NCBI GenBank assembly: GCA_039192515.1 | Contig: JBCCXA010000020.1 | Span: forward strand, 1 to 64,000 | Source of the DNA: Verrucomicrobiota bacterium | Lineage (GTDB): Bacteria; Verrucomicrobiota; Verrucomicrobiia; Methylacidiphilales; JBCCWR01 | Length of the DNA: 64,000 nt | Reading direction: 5' to 3' | Shown here: positions 1-7,693 of the stretch, one piece after another | How positions within the stretch are numbered: position 1 is the stretch's first letter | Layout: each line of letters opens with the position of its first letter | Translations under genes and position numbers: made by a program | The notes under the pieces: generated by a model | Databases searched by the model: none | The model's input: only the letters and a program-made list of their open reading frames with translations | What the model was told of the DNA's origin: nothing

Positions 1-1
1 A

Positions 2-424
2 CTCCAGTATTGGGCTTACGCTGATCAAGACCAAGGCAATACCGATACCGGAACAAACTATCGTCCCGGAACTGAAGGTGATGTGGATATCCTAGAAAGT
101 GCCCCTGGAGAATATCGGGTGAGCAAAACTCGAAACGGCGAGTTTCTCGAATATTCAGTAGATGTACAAGCCGGGGTCTATGATGTGATCCTTTATGCTG
201 CTAGCGGTGATCCCAATCCCGGAAATCTTGCCCTGAAGATAAATGGTCACTCATTAGGGGTGCTCGATATTACAAATACCGGCACCTGGAACAATTTGCA
301 GGCTTTCACTCTAGAGAATGTTACACTTGAAGGTGGAAACAATCGTTACCTCAGGCTCGAGATTATCGGAGGCTACTTCGATATGGATGCCATCGAATTT
401 GTTGCAAGTAGTATCCCAGAATAG
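2..424 (+). CDS. C-terminal end of a CBM6/malectin-like carbohydrate-binding protein (cut by window edge)
   Basis: The reading frame is open from the left edge, so only the C-terminal ~140 residues are present. The visible start contains the AYADQDQGNTDTGTNYRPG stretch followed by EGDVDI. This resembles the conserved beginning of family 6 carbohydrate-binding modules, which are usually attached to secreted glycan hydrolases or sulfatases. The remainder has the alternating beta-strand pattern of a jelly roll (GEFLEYSVDVQAGVYDV, then a region ending in YFDMDAIEF). No catalytic domain is visible, so the enzyme it belongs to cannot be named. The broken sulfatase just downstream, on the other strand, fits a polysaccharide-use neighbourhood. 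Confidence 0.7.
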   Translation, partial: LQYWAYADQDQGNTDTGTNYRPGTEGDVDILESAPGEYRVSKTRNGEFLEYSVDVQAGVYDVILYAASGDPNPGNLALKINGHSLGVLDITNTGTWNNLQAFTLENVTLEGGNNRYLRLEIIGGYFDMDAIEFVASSIPE

Positions 425-629
425 ATTGTTAAGGGCCGCAGTGTCGACTGAGCTTAGAGGATTAGGAATGCTCTGGCGGTGACGGATATAAGAAGGAAAT
501 CTTCGATAGTTCATAGATCATTTGGCTTTATCAAATCGTCTTGGGATATTATTAAGTCAGCTCTTCAGAATTAATAATTAATAAGTTCTGCTTCTGCTTC
601 GCGAGCAAGGAGCATTGCTCGGAGTTCGC

Positions 630-2035
630 TTAGGTTTGCGAGTAGCTGATGTCATTCTCCACGTTTTGATCTTCATCAGCATCAATGGTTAGATCATAAA
701 GCATCACGGTATTATCGTTTGAGTTATAACGTGTGTAGCTATAATTTCTGTGATAATAGAAGCACCTTCTAAGGTTACCACTCCGTCAATTAAATCATCA
801 TAGCGGACATAGACATGGTCCCTAATATTCACTGCAGGGTTTGTTGAAACGCTTGTGAAACTTTTTCCATGTAGCTGCGAAGGCTTTGCAATCCCTGCTA
901 AGTCACATAGCGTAGGAAAAATATCAACACTTTCGATCATGCCATTTGCTGTTCCGGAGGCCACACCAGGTCCTTTAAAAATGAGTGGGATACGTGTAGA
1001 GTGATAAAGCGTGTTATGTTTGCTCCAATAATTATGCTCCCCTAAGTGAAACCCGTGATCACCCCATAATACAATAAGTGTATTGTTTGCCAAACCAAGG
1101 GTATCTAATTCTTCTAAAATTTCTCCGACTAGGTCGTCAACATAACTTACACAAGCATAGTAGCCATGACGCATCATACGGTGCCATTCAGATGAATTCA
1201 CCTCAATACCATCATGGTCATAAGCCCAAAATTCATTAGAACCTACTAACTCATCTGGTGCATTAATCGGTTTGTATTGATTGTCCGCAATCGTAATAGA
1301 AGCTCTATCATATAAATCCCAATACTTTTTAGGAGCATAAAAGGGAAGGTGAGGTCTGACAAAGCCACAAGCTATAAAAAATGGGTTTTCTGTATTCTTT
1401 AAATTTTGTAACTCCTGTATTACTTTTGTTTTGATTTGTCCATCAGGGTACTTGTTGTAGGACTTTGTGTTGTCAGCTGAAACCTCATAGACACGCTTAT
1501 TTGTATTGGTTGGAGCAAAAGACTTCTTATACATATTACCGGGTCTCCAGGCTGGTCCAGACTAACTATCAGCTTCTCGGTCATCCGCATAATGAAAAAT
1601 TTTGCCGAAGGCTTTGGTTGTGTATCCATTTTCTTTAAACACTTGCGGAAGTGTCTTGGCATTAAGCGCGTCTTGATGAATACGAGCTTTGTAACCTACG
1701 AAACGCGATGAAGTCGGTAAAATTCAACTAAACATACTAGCTCTAGATACCCCGCAAATTGCTACGCCGCAAAAGGCTTTATCAAAAACCACACCTGCAT
1801 TGGCCATACGGTCAATGTTAGGAGACACAACTTGAGTATCTCCATAACAACCTAAAGCAGGTCTTAAATCATCAACTGTAATGAAAACACTAATGGCTTG
1901 ATCAGACAGTTTTTTCCTAAGAGAACAAATTTCAACCATGTCACCTACAAGGAGGTAAAGAATGTTTTATCCTTAATTAATAATCGCCCAAGAAAGACCA
2001 GAAACAATAAATCCCCTAATGAATTTTTTAATCAT
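630..2035 (-). pseudogene. Decayed family S1 sulfatase (iduronate-2-sulfatase type)
   Basis: One reading frame carries almost a whole sulfatase: VDDLRPALGCYGDTQVVSPN near the start, the active-site region ICGVSR (the usual C-x-P-S-R, here with Val for Pro), then HADP-type core blocks and LWGDHGFHLGEH. It is interrupted three times. A TGA at 1724-1726 replaces the Gly expected after SMFS. A TAG at 1562-1564 replaces the Trp of SWSGPAWRPG. A one-base loss in an A run near 745-747 shifts the last ~36 codons, which read well in the next frame (YSYTRYNSNDNTVMLYDL) down to a stop at 630. The likely original start at 2035 has a good ribosome-binding site (aggagaggaat) and a hydrophobic leader, but the leader is followed by further stops. 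Clearly non-functional as written. Confidence 0.85.
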
Positions 2036-2550
2036 CAATTTATTCCTCTCCTGCCATCTTAAATAATTGCACTTATTGATTGAATTCAGGAATTCAGGAC
2101 CCCTTTTTGACCCCTTTTCATCCTTGTATTTTTTTAATATCCAAAAATCATCCCAAAAGGTTCTTATCTAAGTGCCATTCAGGACAGATCCTTTTTTCTT
2201 CTTTTCCCCTAGAACCATGACGGTTACTTTGCTCCCAATGAAACGAGGAGGATATTAAACTTGTTAGCAATCATGAGGTTTAATCTATTTCACAAAAGCA
2301 CTCACAAGTATGTTTTGCTTGGGTTAGATTATATTTCATGATCGCATAAACAAAACACTCATAGAAAAGATTCTCATATATCCTTAATGATCTTGTTGCA
2401 ACTGTCTTATCACTTCGATTCCAACAGAATCCTTTTCCCCCAACCATCACGACTATAAAAAATCTGGGCAAACTGCGTAATCTGTGAATAAATCTTCCAT
2501 GTTTCCATGAACAATTGAAAACGAAGCATTAGGAGATATAGATATTATTT
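2036..2550. other. Gene-poor 515-bp spacer with possible transposase debris
   Basis: No convincing gene is present. On the minus strand, about 2280-2471 reads ECFVYAIMKYNLTQAKH. This faintly recalls the YAIM-x-NH-x-HLL motif of REP-associated Y1 transposases, but with the histidines lost and no intact frame around it. The short GACCCCTTTT repeats at 2098-2118, and another GACCCCTTTT near 3352, could be flanks of such an element. The identification is weak and rests on motif resemblance only. Confidence 0.2.
2082..2118 (+). repeat. Two adjoining short tandem duplications
   Basis: GAATTCAG occurs twice in a row (2082-2097), followed directly by GACCCCTTTTT and GACCCCTTTT (2098-2118). The second unit recurs once near 3352. 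Seen directly; function unknown. Confidence 0.7.
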
Positions 2551-3291
2551 ATGAATAGGCTGAGATTGTTTGAGTGGGTGGTTGCGGGACTGTTTTGTTT
2601 GCCAAATATAAGTTTTTGCGAAGGCGGAGAGCCTAGCCAATCAGAGGAGGCTTCCCAACACATGATGATCGAACAATTGGCGCCCTGCGGAGATCCCTGC
2701 GAGCACGTTCAGATCACATTGAAAAAAAAGAACGCAAAAATCGTTGAGATTACCCAAGCTCTCGTCTTGAAGCCAAAGCACCGCCCTAAAAAAATGCCTA
2801 AGTTTAAGGGCTCTGATAGGATACAGGGCAAAGACATTGTTCCGGGCACGGAAGAAGATGGACTCAAGGGAAAGTATTTTGAGAAGCAGGACATAAAAAA
2901 AATCGCTTTAGAAGCCATTTTCGACTCGACTAAGAAACCGTATAAGATCGAGAAGTGGAAGTTTTGCCAAGACCGCTGTCTCTGTTTACCTGTTAAAGGA
3001 AAGAAGGCCACTAAAGAAGTCAAAGGCGGGAGAGGAACATTCGAGGTTGAAGTGCTATACAGAGTGTTGTATGGACGTAGCAAAACCTATGCAAATCTCC
3101 CCAAGCTAAAAGACCTGGAAGATCGAAACGGGAATAATATGGGCTATACCGAAGAGGTGGAAGTCGCCGTTCAAAAATCTGCTATCCATGCCAAATATTA
3201 TGAGATCTACCGAGTTTTTCGCGCTCTCGTAAAAATAGAAGCTGACACAATCGAGCGTGCGTTTCCTGGTAAGTGTATCGAAGTTTACTAG
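2551..3291 (+). CDS. Unknown secreted protein, lysine- and cysteine-containing
   Basis: The 246-residue protein begins with a basic residue pair and a hydrophobic segment (residues 8-23) ending near FCEG, which looks like a signal peptide, so export is inferred. The mature part is charged and rich in lysine. Two cysteine pairs (PCGDPC near 46-50 and CQDRCLC near 138-144) suggest disulfides or metal binding. An AGGAG motif lies 14-18 bases before the ATG, somewhat far but usable. I do not recognise the family. It sits between the broken sulfatase and the left repeat of the arsenic island and shares no operon with either. Confidence 0.6.
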   Translation: MNRLRLFEWVVAGLFCLPNISFCEGGEPSQSEEASQHMMIEQLAPCGDPCEHVQITLKKKNAKIVEITQALVLKPKHRPKKMPKFKGSDRIQGKDIVPGTEEDGLKGKYFEKQDIKKIALEAIFDSTKKPYKIEKWKFCQDRCLCLPVKGKKATKEVKGGRGTFEVEVLYRVLYGRSKTYANLPKLKDLEDRNGNNMGYTEEVEVAVQKSAIHAKYYEIYRVFRALVKIEADTIERAFPGKCIEVY

Positions 3292-3367
3292 ATTCTAGAT
3301 TGGTGATTCTAAAGGGTGCCAACACCACGGCATGATCCTGAGACATCTATTGACCCCTTTTTTCGCG

Positions 3368-3388
3368 TTTGCTAGATGCAAGTGCTCC
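3368..3388 (+). repeat. Left copy of 21-bp direct repeat (putative att site of arsenic island)
   Basis: A 21-bp sequence beginning tttgctagatgcaag and ending gctcc is repeated exactly at 6797-6817, where its last four bases are the 3' end of tRNA-Asn. This placement is typical of an integration site. The whole gap 3292-3614 holds no gene. Apart from this repeat it contains a GACCCCTTTT motif near 3352. Confidence 0.75.
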
Positions 3389-3614
3389 CCGTAGCGGACT
3401 ATTTGTGATCAGACAAATACCTGAGAGCCGTTATTAACGACACTGTCGCTAACCAACAGATGGCGAAGCTTGGCATGGTTTTCATACATTACCAACCCCC
3501 TACCACTGGTGTTGGAATGCACATTTGGAAAAGTGTTCATATTGTTCACGACTCAAACTTGGAGCTACAGTTATAAATAAGCTGGTTTTAGAGCCGGTTT
3601 TTTAATGCCTGAAA

Positions 3615-4655
3615 TTAGGCCGTAGAAAATTTATGCCTTGTTTTGTTGGCGAAGGCGACAAGCGATAGCATCACTGGAACCTCGACCAATACACCAACGA
3701 CTGTGGCAAGTGCCGCGCCTGAATGTAGTCCAAACAAGCTAATGGCAACGGCAACAGCCAGTTCAAAGAAATTGGACGTACCGATAAGCGCGGCTGGTGC
3801 AGCGGTGGTAAATGGTACGCGCCAGAGATATGCCCAGCCATAAGCGACAAAGAAGATGCCGTAACTTTGGATCAGCAGCGGTATGGCAATCAGGACAATC
3901 ACCATCGGTTTGTCGATGATGGTTTGCGCCTGAAAACCGAATAGAAGAACAACGGTGGCGAGTAGCCCCATGATCGAAAACGGTTTTATTTTAGCGGTGA
4001 AACGCTCAATGCGTTCATCACTATGGTTTTTATCTAGTTTACGGCGGGTGATATAACCAGCCGCTAATGGCGTCACAACATATAAAACAACAGAAAGGAG
4101 TAATGTTTTCCACGGCACAACAACATCGGTCACACCGAGTAAAAACGCGGCAAGCGGCGCAAAGGCGAAGATCATGATAATATCGTTGATTGATACCTGT
4201 ACCAATGTGTAATTGGCATCCCCGCGCACCAGTTGGCTCCATACGAAGACCATCGCTGTGCATGGCGCAACGCCAAGCAAAATCATTCCGGCGATATATT
4301 CCTTGGCGGTTTCGGGTGCGACCAATCCGGCAAAGACATACTCAAAGAACAGCACACCGAGCGCAGCCATTGTAAAGGGTTTGATAAGCCAGTTAATCAC
4401 AAGGGTAATGCAAAGCCCTTTGGGTTTACGGCCAACATCTTTGATGCTGGCAAAATCGACATTGACCATCATTGGGTAGATCATAATCCAGATGAAAACT
4501 GCCACGACCAGATTAACCTGAGCGTATTCTAGCTCTGCAACAGTCTGAAAGACGGATGGAACAGCAATGCCCAGCCCAACCCCTGCGGCGATACAAAGTC
4601 CGACCCATAAGGATAAATAGCGTTCAAAAAAACCAAGCCGAGATTGTTCAGTCAT
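3615..4655 (-). CDS. acr3: Arsenite efflux permease, ACR3 family
   Basis: This 346-residue polytopic membrane protein has about ten hydrophobic segments. It carries the hallmark ACR3 blocks: [19 protein letters not shown] near residues 60-80, the [15 protein letters not shown] segment with the conserved Cys near 131, and [19 protein letters not shown] in the last third. ACR3 carriers export arsenite across the inner membrane by proton exchange. The ATG overlaps the stop of arsC by four bases (ATGA), pointing to translational coupling. Length matches bacterial ACR3 proteins (about 350). It is the last gene of the arsR-arsI-arsC-acr3 operon and supplies export for arsenite made by ArsC. Confidence 0.95.
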   Translation of the reverse strand: MTEQSRLGFFERYLSLWVGLCIAAGVGLGIAVPSVFQTVAELEYAQVNLVVAVFIWIMIYPMMVNVDFASIKDVGRKPKGLCITLVINWLIKPFTMAALGVLFFEYVFAGLVAPETAKEYIAGMILLGVAPCTAMVFVWSQLVRGDANYTLVQVSINDIIMIFAFAPLAAFLLGVTDVVVPWKTLLLSVVLYVVTPLAAGYITRRKLDKNHSDERIERFTAKIKPFSIMGLLATVVLLFGFQAQTIIDKPMVIVLIAIPLLIQSYGIFFVAYGWAYLWRVPFTTAAPAALIGTSNFFELAVAVAISLFGLHSGAALATVVGVLVEVPVMLSLVAFANKTRHKFSTA

Positions 4656-5065
4656 AGCAATTCACTTTCAATTCTGTGTTTCAATAGATTAAAGCCTTCA
4701 TCAAAAGCCGCATTAATATCCTCCTGCGTGCCTGTGGCAGCGGCGGGATCTGGCGTACTCCAATGCAGTTTTTCATCCTGGCCTAAGAAAACCGGACAGC
4801 TTTCAGCGGCAGCGCAAACCGTGATCACAAGATCAAAATGGAGGTCTGCAAACACATCCCATGATTTGCTTTGTAGATCATGGATGTTGATATCGTGGCG
4901 TTTCAGTGTCTCGATAAATTTGGGATGCACATAGCCAGTTGGATCGCTTCCGGCACTTACGGCTTCATAACGCCCTTTGCCGAGCGCATTGATTAAGGCT
5001 TCTGCCATAATGGAACGGCAGGAATTGCCAGTACAAAGAACAAGAATGTGTTTTATCACCAGCAT
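4652..5065 (-). CDS. arsC: Arsenate reductase, low-molecular-weight phosphatase fold
   Basis: The 137-residue protein opens with [20 protein letters not shown], the C-x5-R phosphate/arsenate-binding loop of the thioredoxin-coupled ArsC and LMW tyrosine phosphatase fold. The later Cys in [11 protein letters not shown] (C-x6-C) matches the resolving-cysteine pair of pI258-type arsenate reductases. It would reduce arsenate to arsenite for export by the neighbouring Acr3. Start choice is open: the ATG at 5065, or a GTG at 5059 that would overlap the arsI stop as GTGA. Its stop overlaps the acr3 start by four bases. A second, more distant homologue lies at 16694-17218. Confidence 0.92.
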   Translation of the reverse strand: MLVIKHILVLCTGNSCRSIMAEALINALGKGRYEAVSAGSDPTGYVHPKFIETLKRHDINIHDLQSKSWDVFADLHFDLVITVCAAAESCPVFLGQDEKLHWSTPDPAAATGTQEDINAAFDEGFNLLKHRIESELL

Positions 5066-5466
5066 CCACCTTCTTTTTCTGGGATGGGAGCATCATTGAA
5101 GAATTCGGCTTCCTTCATGGTGTGATACGTTTCCCATGCGATACCGCTTGGGTCTTGCACCCATGTTTTATCGGATTTGGCGTAGCAGCAAGTCGTCTCG
5201 CCTTCATCGAAGGTTGATAAACCGGCTTGTTTTATACCTTCACGCAAAGTGGTCATTTCGGATTTATCTTTGGCCTGAATGCCTAAGTGATCCAGTCCAG
5301 CTTTTGCGCCACGGGCGGAAATGGCAAAATTGATGCCTGGATCGTCCAGCATCCATTTAGCGTAATCGGTTTTTTGCTTCGTTGGTTCTGCACCGAACAG
5401 AGCGGAATAGAATTTGGTGGATTGTTCCAGATCATCCACCGAAACGTGAATATGCAGTCGTGTCAT
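5056..5466 (-). CDS. arsI: ArsI/CadI-family vicinal oxygen chelate protein, probable C-As lyase
   Basis: The 136-residue protein is a single glyoxalase/dioxygenase-type domain. From the ATG at 5466 (which overlaps the arsR stop as ATGA) it has HIHVSVDDLEQSTKFY at the N-terminus, LDHLGIQ with His60, a TTCCYAK motif with Cys93-Cys94, and Glu112 in WETYH. These correspond to the iron ligands and the arsenic-binding cysteine pair described for ArsI, which cleaves the carbon-arsenic bond of trivalent methylarsenicals. A C-terminal GGCW is also typical. An upstream in-frame ATG at 5505 lies inside arsR and is less likely. Substrate is inferred from motifs and context; a cadmium-related role is the alternative. 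Confidence 0.87.
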   Translation of the reverse strand: MTRLHIHVSVDDLEQSTKFYSALFGAEPTKQKTDYAKWMLDDPGINFAISARGAKAGLDHLGIQAKDKSEMTTLREGIKQAGLSTFDEGETTCCYAKSDKTWVQDPSGIAWETYHTMKEAEFFNDAPIPEKEGGCW

Positions 5467-5795
5467 TTTTTGCCTCGCTTGGTTGTGTTGCAGTCGGTTT
5501 TGCATCCTTCTTCAAGGATGCAGCAGTTTTCGCGCAGATAACTTATCAGCGCCTCTATGGAGCTGACTTTGGCTTCATAAATCATGGATCGCCCGTCTTT
5601 ACGGGCAGAAATTAAGCCTGCCTGGGTAAGGTGGGATAAATGGAAAGATAGCGTATTGTGCGGAATGCCAAGGCGATCACTGATCGTTCCGGCAGACGTA
5701 CCGCTTTTTCCATACTCAATAAGAATTTTAAAGACCTTGAGCCGCGTCTTCTGAGACAGCGCGGCAAAGGCACTAATAGCGTGTTCTAAATCCAT
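5463..5795 (-). CDS. arsR: ArsR-family arsenic-responsive repressor
   Basis: A small winged-helix repressor of about 110 residues from the ATG at 5795, where the family usually begins (MDLEHAISAFAALSQKTRLKVF). The frame is open up to 5879. The helix-turn-helix is GTISDRLGIPHNTLSFHLSHL. The C-terminal NCCILEEGC places three cysteines in the CC-x5-C spacing reported for the As(III) site of the Acidithiobacillus ferrooxidans ArsR, rather than the ELCVCDL site of plasmid ArsR. It leads the operon and probably represses it until arsenite binds. A 6-bp-armed inverted repeat lies at 5798-5813 just before the start. Confidence 0.93.
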   Translation of the reverse strand: MDLEHAISAFAALSQKTRLKVFKILIEYGKSGTSAGTISDRLGIPHNTLSFHLSHLTQAGLISARKDGRSMIYEAKVSSIEALISYLRENCCILEEGCKTDCNTTKRGKK

Positions 5796-5797
5796 TC

Positions 5798-5813
5798 GTC
5801 CATAATAATGGAC
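5798..5813. promoter_or_regulatory. Inverted repeat just upstream of arsR start, possible operator
   Basis: GTCCAT and ATGGAC form perfect 6-bp arms around AATA, three bases before the preferred arsR start codon. Position fits an autoregulatory site, but if the longer arsR start at 5879 is used it lies inside the gene. Confidence 0.35.
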
Positions 5814-5885
5814 ATGTTTTAATTCGTCAAGAGTTATCGACATATTAGGAGTAAAAGATGAAAATACAGATGATAGCACCGATAA

Positions 5886-6227
5886 GGTGATCCCTTATAT
5901 ACGTATCGTGATGGGCTGATAAACCGGCCTTCGTGCATTCGCATTGTAAACGGTGAGTTTTGGATAGGATCATACAGCAAACCTATCGCACGGTTTGACA
6001 GCAACTTTTCATTTCTCGGCTATTGGGTCGGCAAACATGCTGACCCAAACAAAGAAACGGATAGCTATTGTTATGTTCGCAGTTTTGAAGTGGATGAAGA
6101 AAATGATCGTGTATTCATCTGCATGGAATGGCGGCACATGGTTCGCGCCTTTAGGCTTTCAACCGGTGAACTGCTCTGGCAATACGGCAACGGTAAGCTC
6201 TGCACCTATTGGGTACAAGCATATTAA
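5886..6227 (+). pseudogene. Gene fragment of unknown origin inside the island
   Basis: An open frame of 113 codons without a plausible start runs from just after a stop at 5883 to a TAA at 6225. It reads like a genuine protein: RDGLINRPSCIRIVNGEFW, then DSYCYVRSFEVDEENDRVF, and RAFRLSTGELLWQYGNG near the end. The last phrase resembles a beta-propeller blade (TGELLW) seen in PQQ/WD-like proteins, which is only a suggestion. The frame ends where the recombinase fragment becomes recognisable, so the junction looks like a deletion or fusion scar. It is divergent from arsR. Confidence 0.45.
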
Positions 6228-6715
6228 ATCTAATCCTAAAGAGCGTATTAGAGGAGATATTATAATTGATGAAGAGCGCGCTCCAATAGTGAAGCGTTTG
6301 TTTGAGGAATATTCAACCGGTGCATATACCTTGAGCGATATGACACGCAAAGCTAAAGAATGGGGATTAAAAAGTCCTCGCAGCAATAAGAATTTCTTAT
6401 CTAAGTCACAGATACAAAGCACAATGCAGAATCCTTTTTACTGCGGAGAAATGCTTTATAAAAACGTAACCAGCTTTTTCCGCATAGATACCCTCCATTG
6501 ATCTCCAAAGAGCTTTGGAATGCGTTAGTAAAGGGTGGAATAAAAAGCCGTTTAAATATGGAGGTAAGGGATACATGTTTAGAGGTATTGTTACGTGCGC
6601 CACTACTGGTCGTGTTGCTACGAGCGATACGAAGAAAAAGAAGTACACCAGTGGCGAGATAGCTGAGTGGACATTTTTACGTGTTCATAGGCCAGAAAAC
6701 CCTGAAAAGAAAATG
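6205..6715 (+). pseudogene. Large serine recombinase remnant (N-terminal catalytic domain missing, frameshifted)
   Basis: From about 6205 the frame reads IGYKHIKSNPKERIRGDI, then VKRLFEEYSTGAYTLSDM and MQNPFYCGEMLYKN, the recombinase domain of large serine recombinases. Near 6480 the match shifts frame (PHRYPPLISKELWNA) and shifts again by about 6536 (WNKKPFKYGGKGYMFRGIVTC). It then runs to FLRVHRPENPEKK, where the zinc-ribbon and C-terminal part would be. The catalytic serine domain is absent. The zinc ribbon has lost partner cysteines (TCATTGR). Non-functional debris, perhaps the former mobilising enzyme or an older passenger. Confidence 0.8.
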
Positions 6716-6796
6716 AGGTTAACCAGTCTGGGAGTTGAAAACCATCGCTTGCGCCTCATCGCTCCATGCGACCTAACCGATCCAGCTTCCACACAA

Positions 6797-6817
6797 TTTG
6801 CTAGATGCAAGTGCTCC
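6797..6817 (+). repeat. Right copy of 21-bp direct repeat, overlapping tRNA-Asn 3' end
   Basis: Exact copy of 3368-3388. Positions 6814-6817 are the last four bases of the minus-strand tRNA-Asn, so recombination here would preserve the tRNA gene. This is the expected geometry for a tRNA-targeted island. Confidence 0.75.
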
Positions 6818-6885
6818 GGCGGTAGGATTCGAACCTACGACCAATCGGTTAACAGCCGATGGCTCTACCGCTGAGCTACGCCGGA
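6814..6885 (-). tRNA. tRNA-Asn (anticodon GTT)
   Basis: The 72-nt reverse strand folds as a cloverleaf. The acceptor stem is TCCGGCG with CGCCGGA. The D arm is GCTC/GAGC. The anticodon stem is ATCGG/CCGAT around the loop CTGTTAA with anticodon GTT. The T arm is GTAGG/CCTAC with TTCGAAT. The discriminator is G and CCA is not encoded. Its 3' end overlaps the island repeat. Confidence 0.97.
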
Positions 6886-7027
6886 TTAGAGATTTGTTTT
6901 GCGGTTCTTGACTAAATCTGAACTGAAAATGAAAGCATAGAGGGTGGTGTCTGCCAAGGATTTTATTTTCAGTGCTATGAGTCACTTCAAGATGGACGAA
7001 ACGTGCTTTTTTTCGCAGGTTCTTAAG

Positions 7028-7669
7028 ATGCTTCGTTTTAGGTTGATGGGATTTCCCATTGAGGTGCAGCCCTTTTTTTGGTTGATTTGCGCAATCTTTG
7101 GTGGCGCTTTCAGTACGAGAGCCCCCGAAGACTGGATAGCGGTTCCATTTGGTATGGCAGCCATTTTTGTATCCATCCTCGGGCATGAGCTGGGACATGC
7201 ATTTATGGCAAAACGTTATGGGGGTAATCCCCGGATTGCTCTTCATAGCCTGGGTGGTGTCACGATGTTGGGAGGGTCTGGTTTTACCAGGAGGGAAAAT
7301 ATCATGATTACAGCTATGGGGCCTCTGGTAAGCATCGCTATAGGAGTGTTAGCGTTGTTGCTGACACCTGTGGCCTTGTTCAATGAATATTTTGGCTTTT
7401 TTTTAGGGACTGCAGTTTGGGTCAATTTCATCTGGACAGTATTTAATATGTTGCCGATTCTACCGATGGATGGAGGGCAAATTTTAGCCACGGTGCTTGG
7501 ACCAAAGAATGCAAAGCTTTCTTGTTTGATAGGAGGCTGGACAGCAAGCTTGGGTGCTGTCGGACTTATTCTGTTTATGGGTTATGGGGCAGTATTTGCT
7601 GCTGCTATATTAGGTTTTATGGCGTATCAAAATTTCCGAGGAGCCTCTATGCTAGGCGGGGTAAGGTAG
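7028..7669 (+). CDS. Site-2-protease-like membrane metalloprotease (M50 family)
   Basis: From the ATG at 7028 the product is 213 residues with about five hydrophobic segments. The zinc motif HELGH is at residues 53-57 inside a membrane segment, and the third-ligand motif LPMDGG is at 145-150, as in M50 proteases. There are no PDZ or CBS domains, so it is the minimal form. It probably cleaves transmembrane substrates. The frame extends 28 codons upstream, but that part is hydrophilic and unlike the family start. It precedes murA by 24 bases on the same strand, so the two may be cotranscribed. The specific substrate cannot be told. Confidence 0.85.
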   Translation: MLRFRLMGFPIEVQPFFWLICAIFGGAFSTRAPEDWIAVPFGMAAIFVSILGHELGHAFMAKRYGGNPRIALHSLGGVTMLGGSGFTRRENIMITAMGPLVSIAIGVLALLLTPVALFNEYFGFFLGTAVWVNFIWTVFNMLPILPMDGGQILATVLGPKNAKLSCLIGGWTASLGAVGLILFMGYGAVFAAAILGFMAYQNFRGASMLGGVR

Positions 7670-7693
7670 TGTTGGAAGGGAATGAATTTTTAG

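Larger units (their letters stand above)
3368..6817. mobile_element. Arsenic-resistance island integrated at tRNA-Asn
   Basis: About 3.4 kb bounded by exact 21-bp direct repeats, the right one abutting a tRNA-Asn 3' end. It contains a tightly overlapped arsR-arsI-arsC-acr3 operon on the minus strand plus two broken plus-strand fragments, one of them a large serine recombinase. The arsenic genes show proteobacterial-like sequence features, but transfer from there is only an inference. No intact integrase is present, so the island appears immobile now or was mobilised in trans. The empty site would join 3367 directly to the tRNA flank. Confidence 0.75.

Noticed and set aside
1724-1726. In-frame TGA in the sulfatase as a possible selenocysteine codon
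   Set aside because: The expected residue is Gly, not Cys, no selenocysteine insertion element is visible, and a second stop and a frameshift follow in the same gene.
2280-2471. Minus-strand open frame as a gene
   Set aside because: No ribosome-binding site, no signal peptide or domain, and motif resemblance to a Y1 transposase is only faint, so it was recorded as possible debris, not as a gene.
4190-4532. Several plus-strand frames opposite acr3
   Set aside because: They are antisense shadows of the ACR3 reading frame with no domain of their own.
6815-6890. Translated stretch resembling a protein end (GGRIRTYDQSVNSRWLYR)
   Set aside because: It is the tRNA-Asn gene read in a coding frame; the cloverleaf and anticodon GTT explain the sequence.
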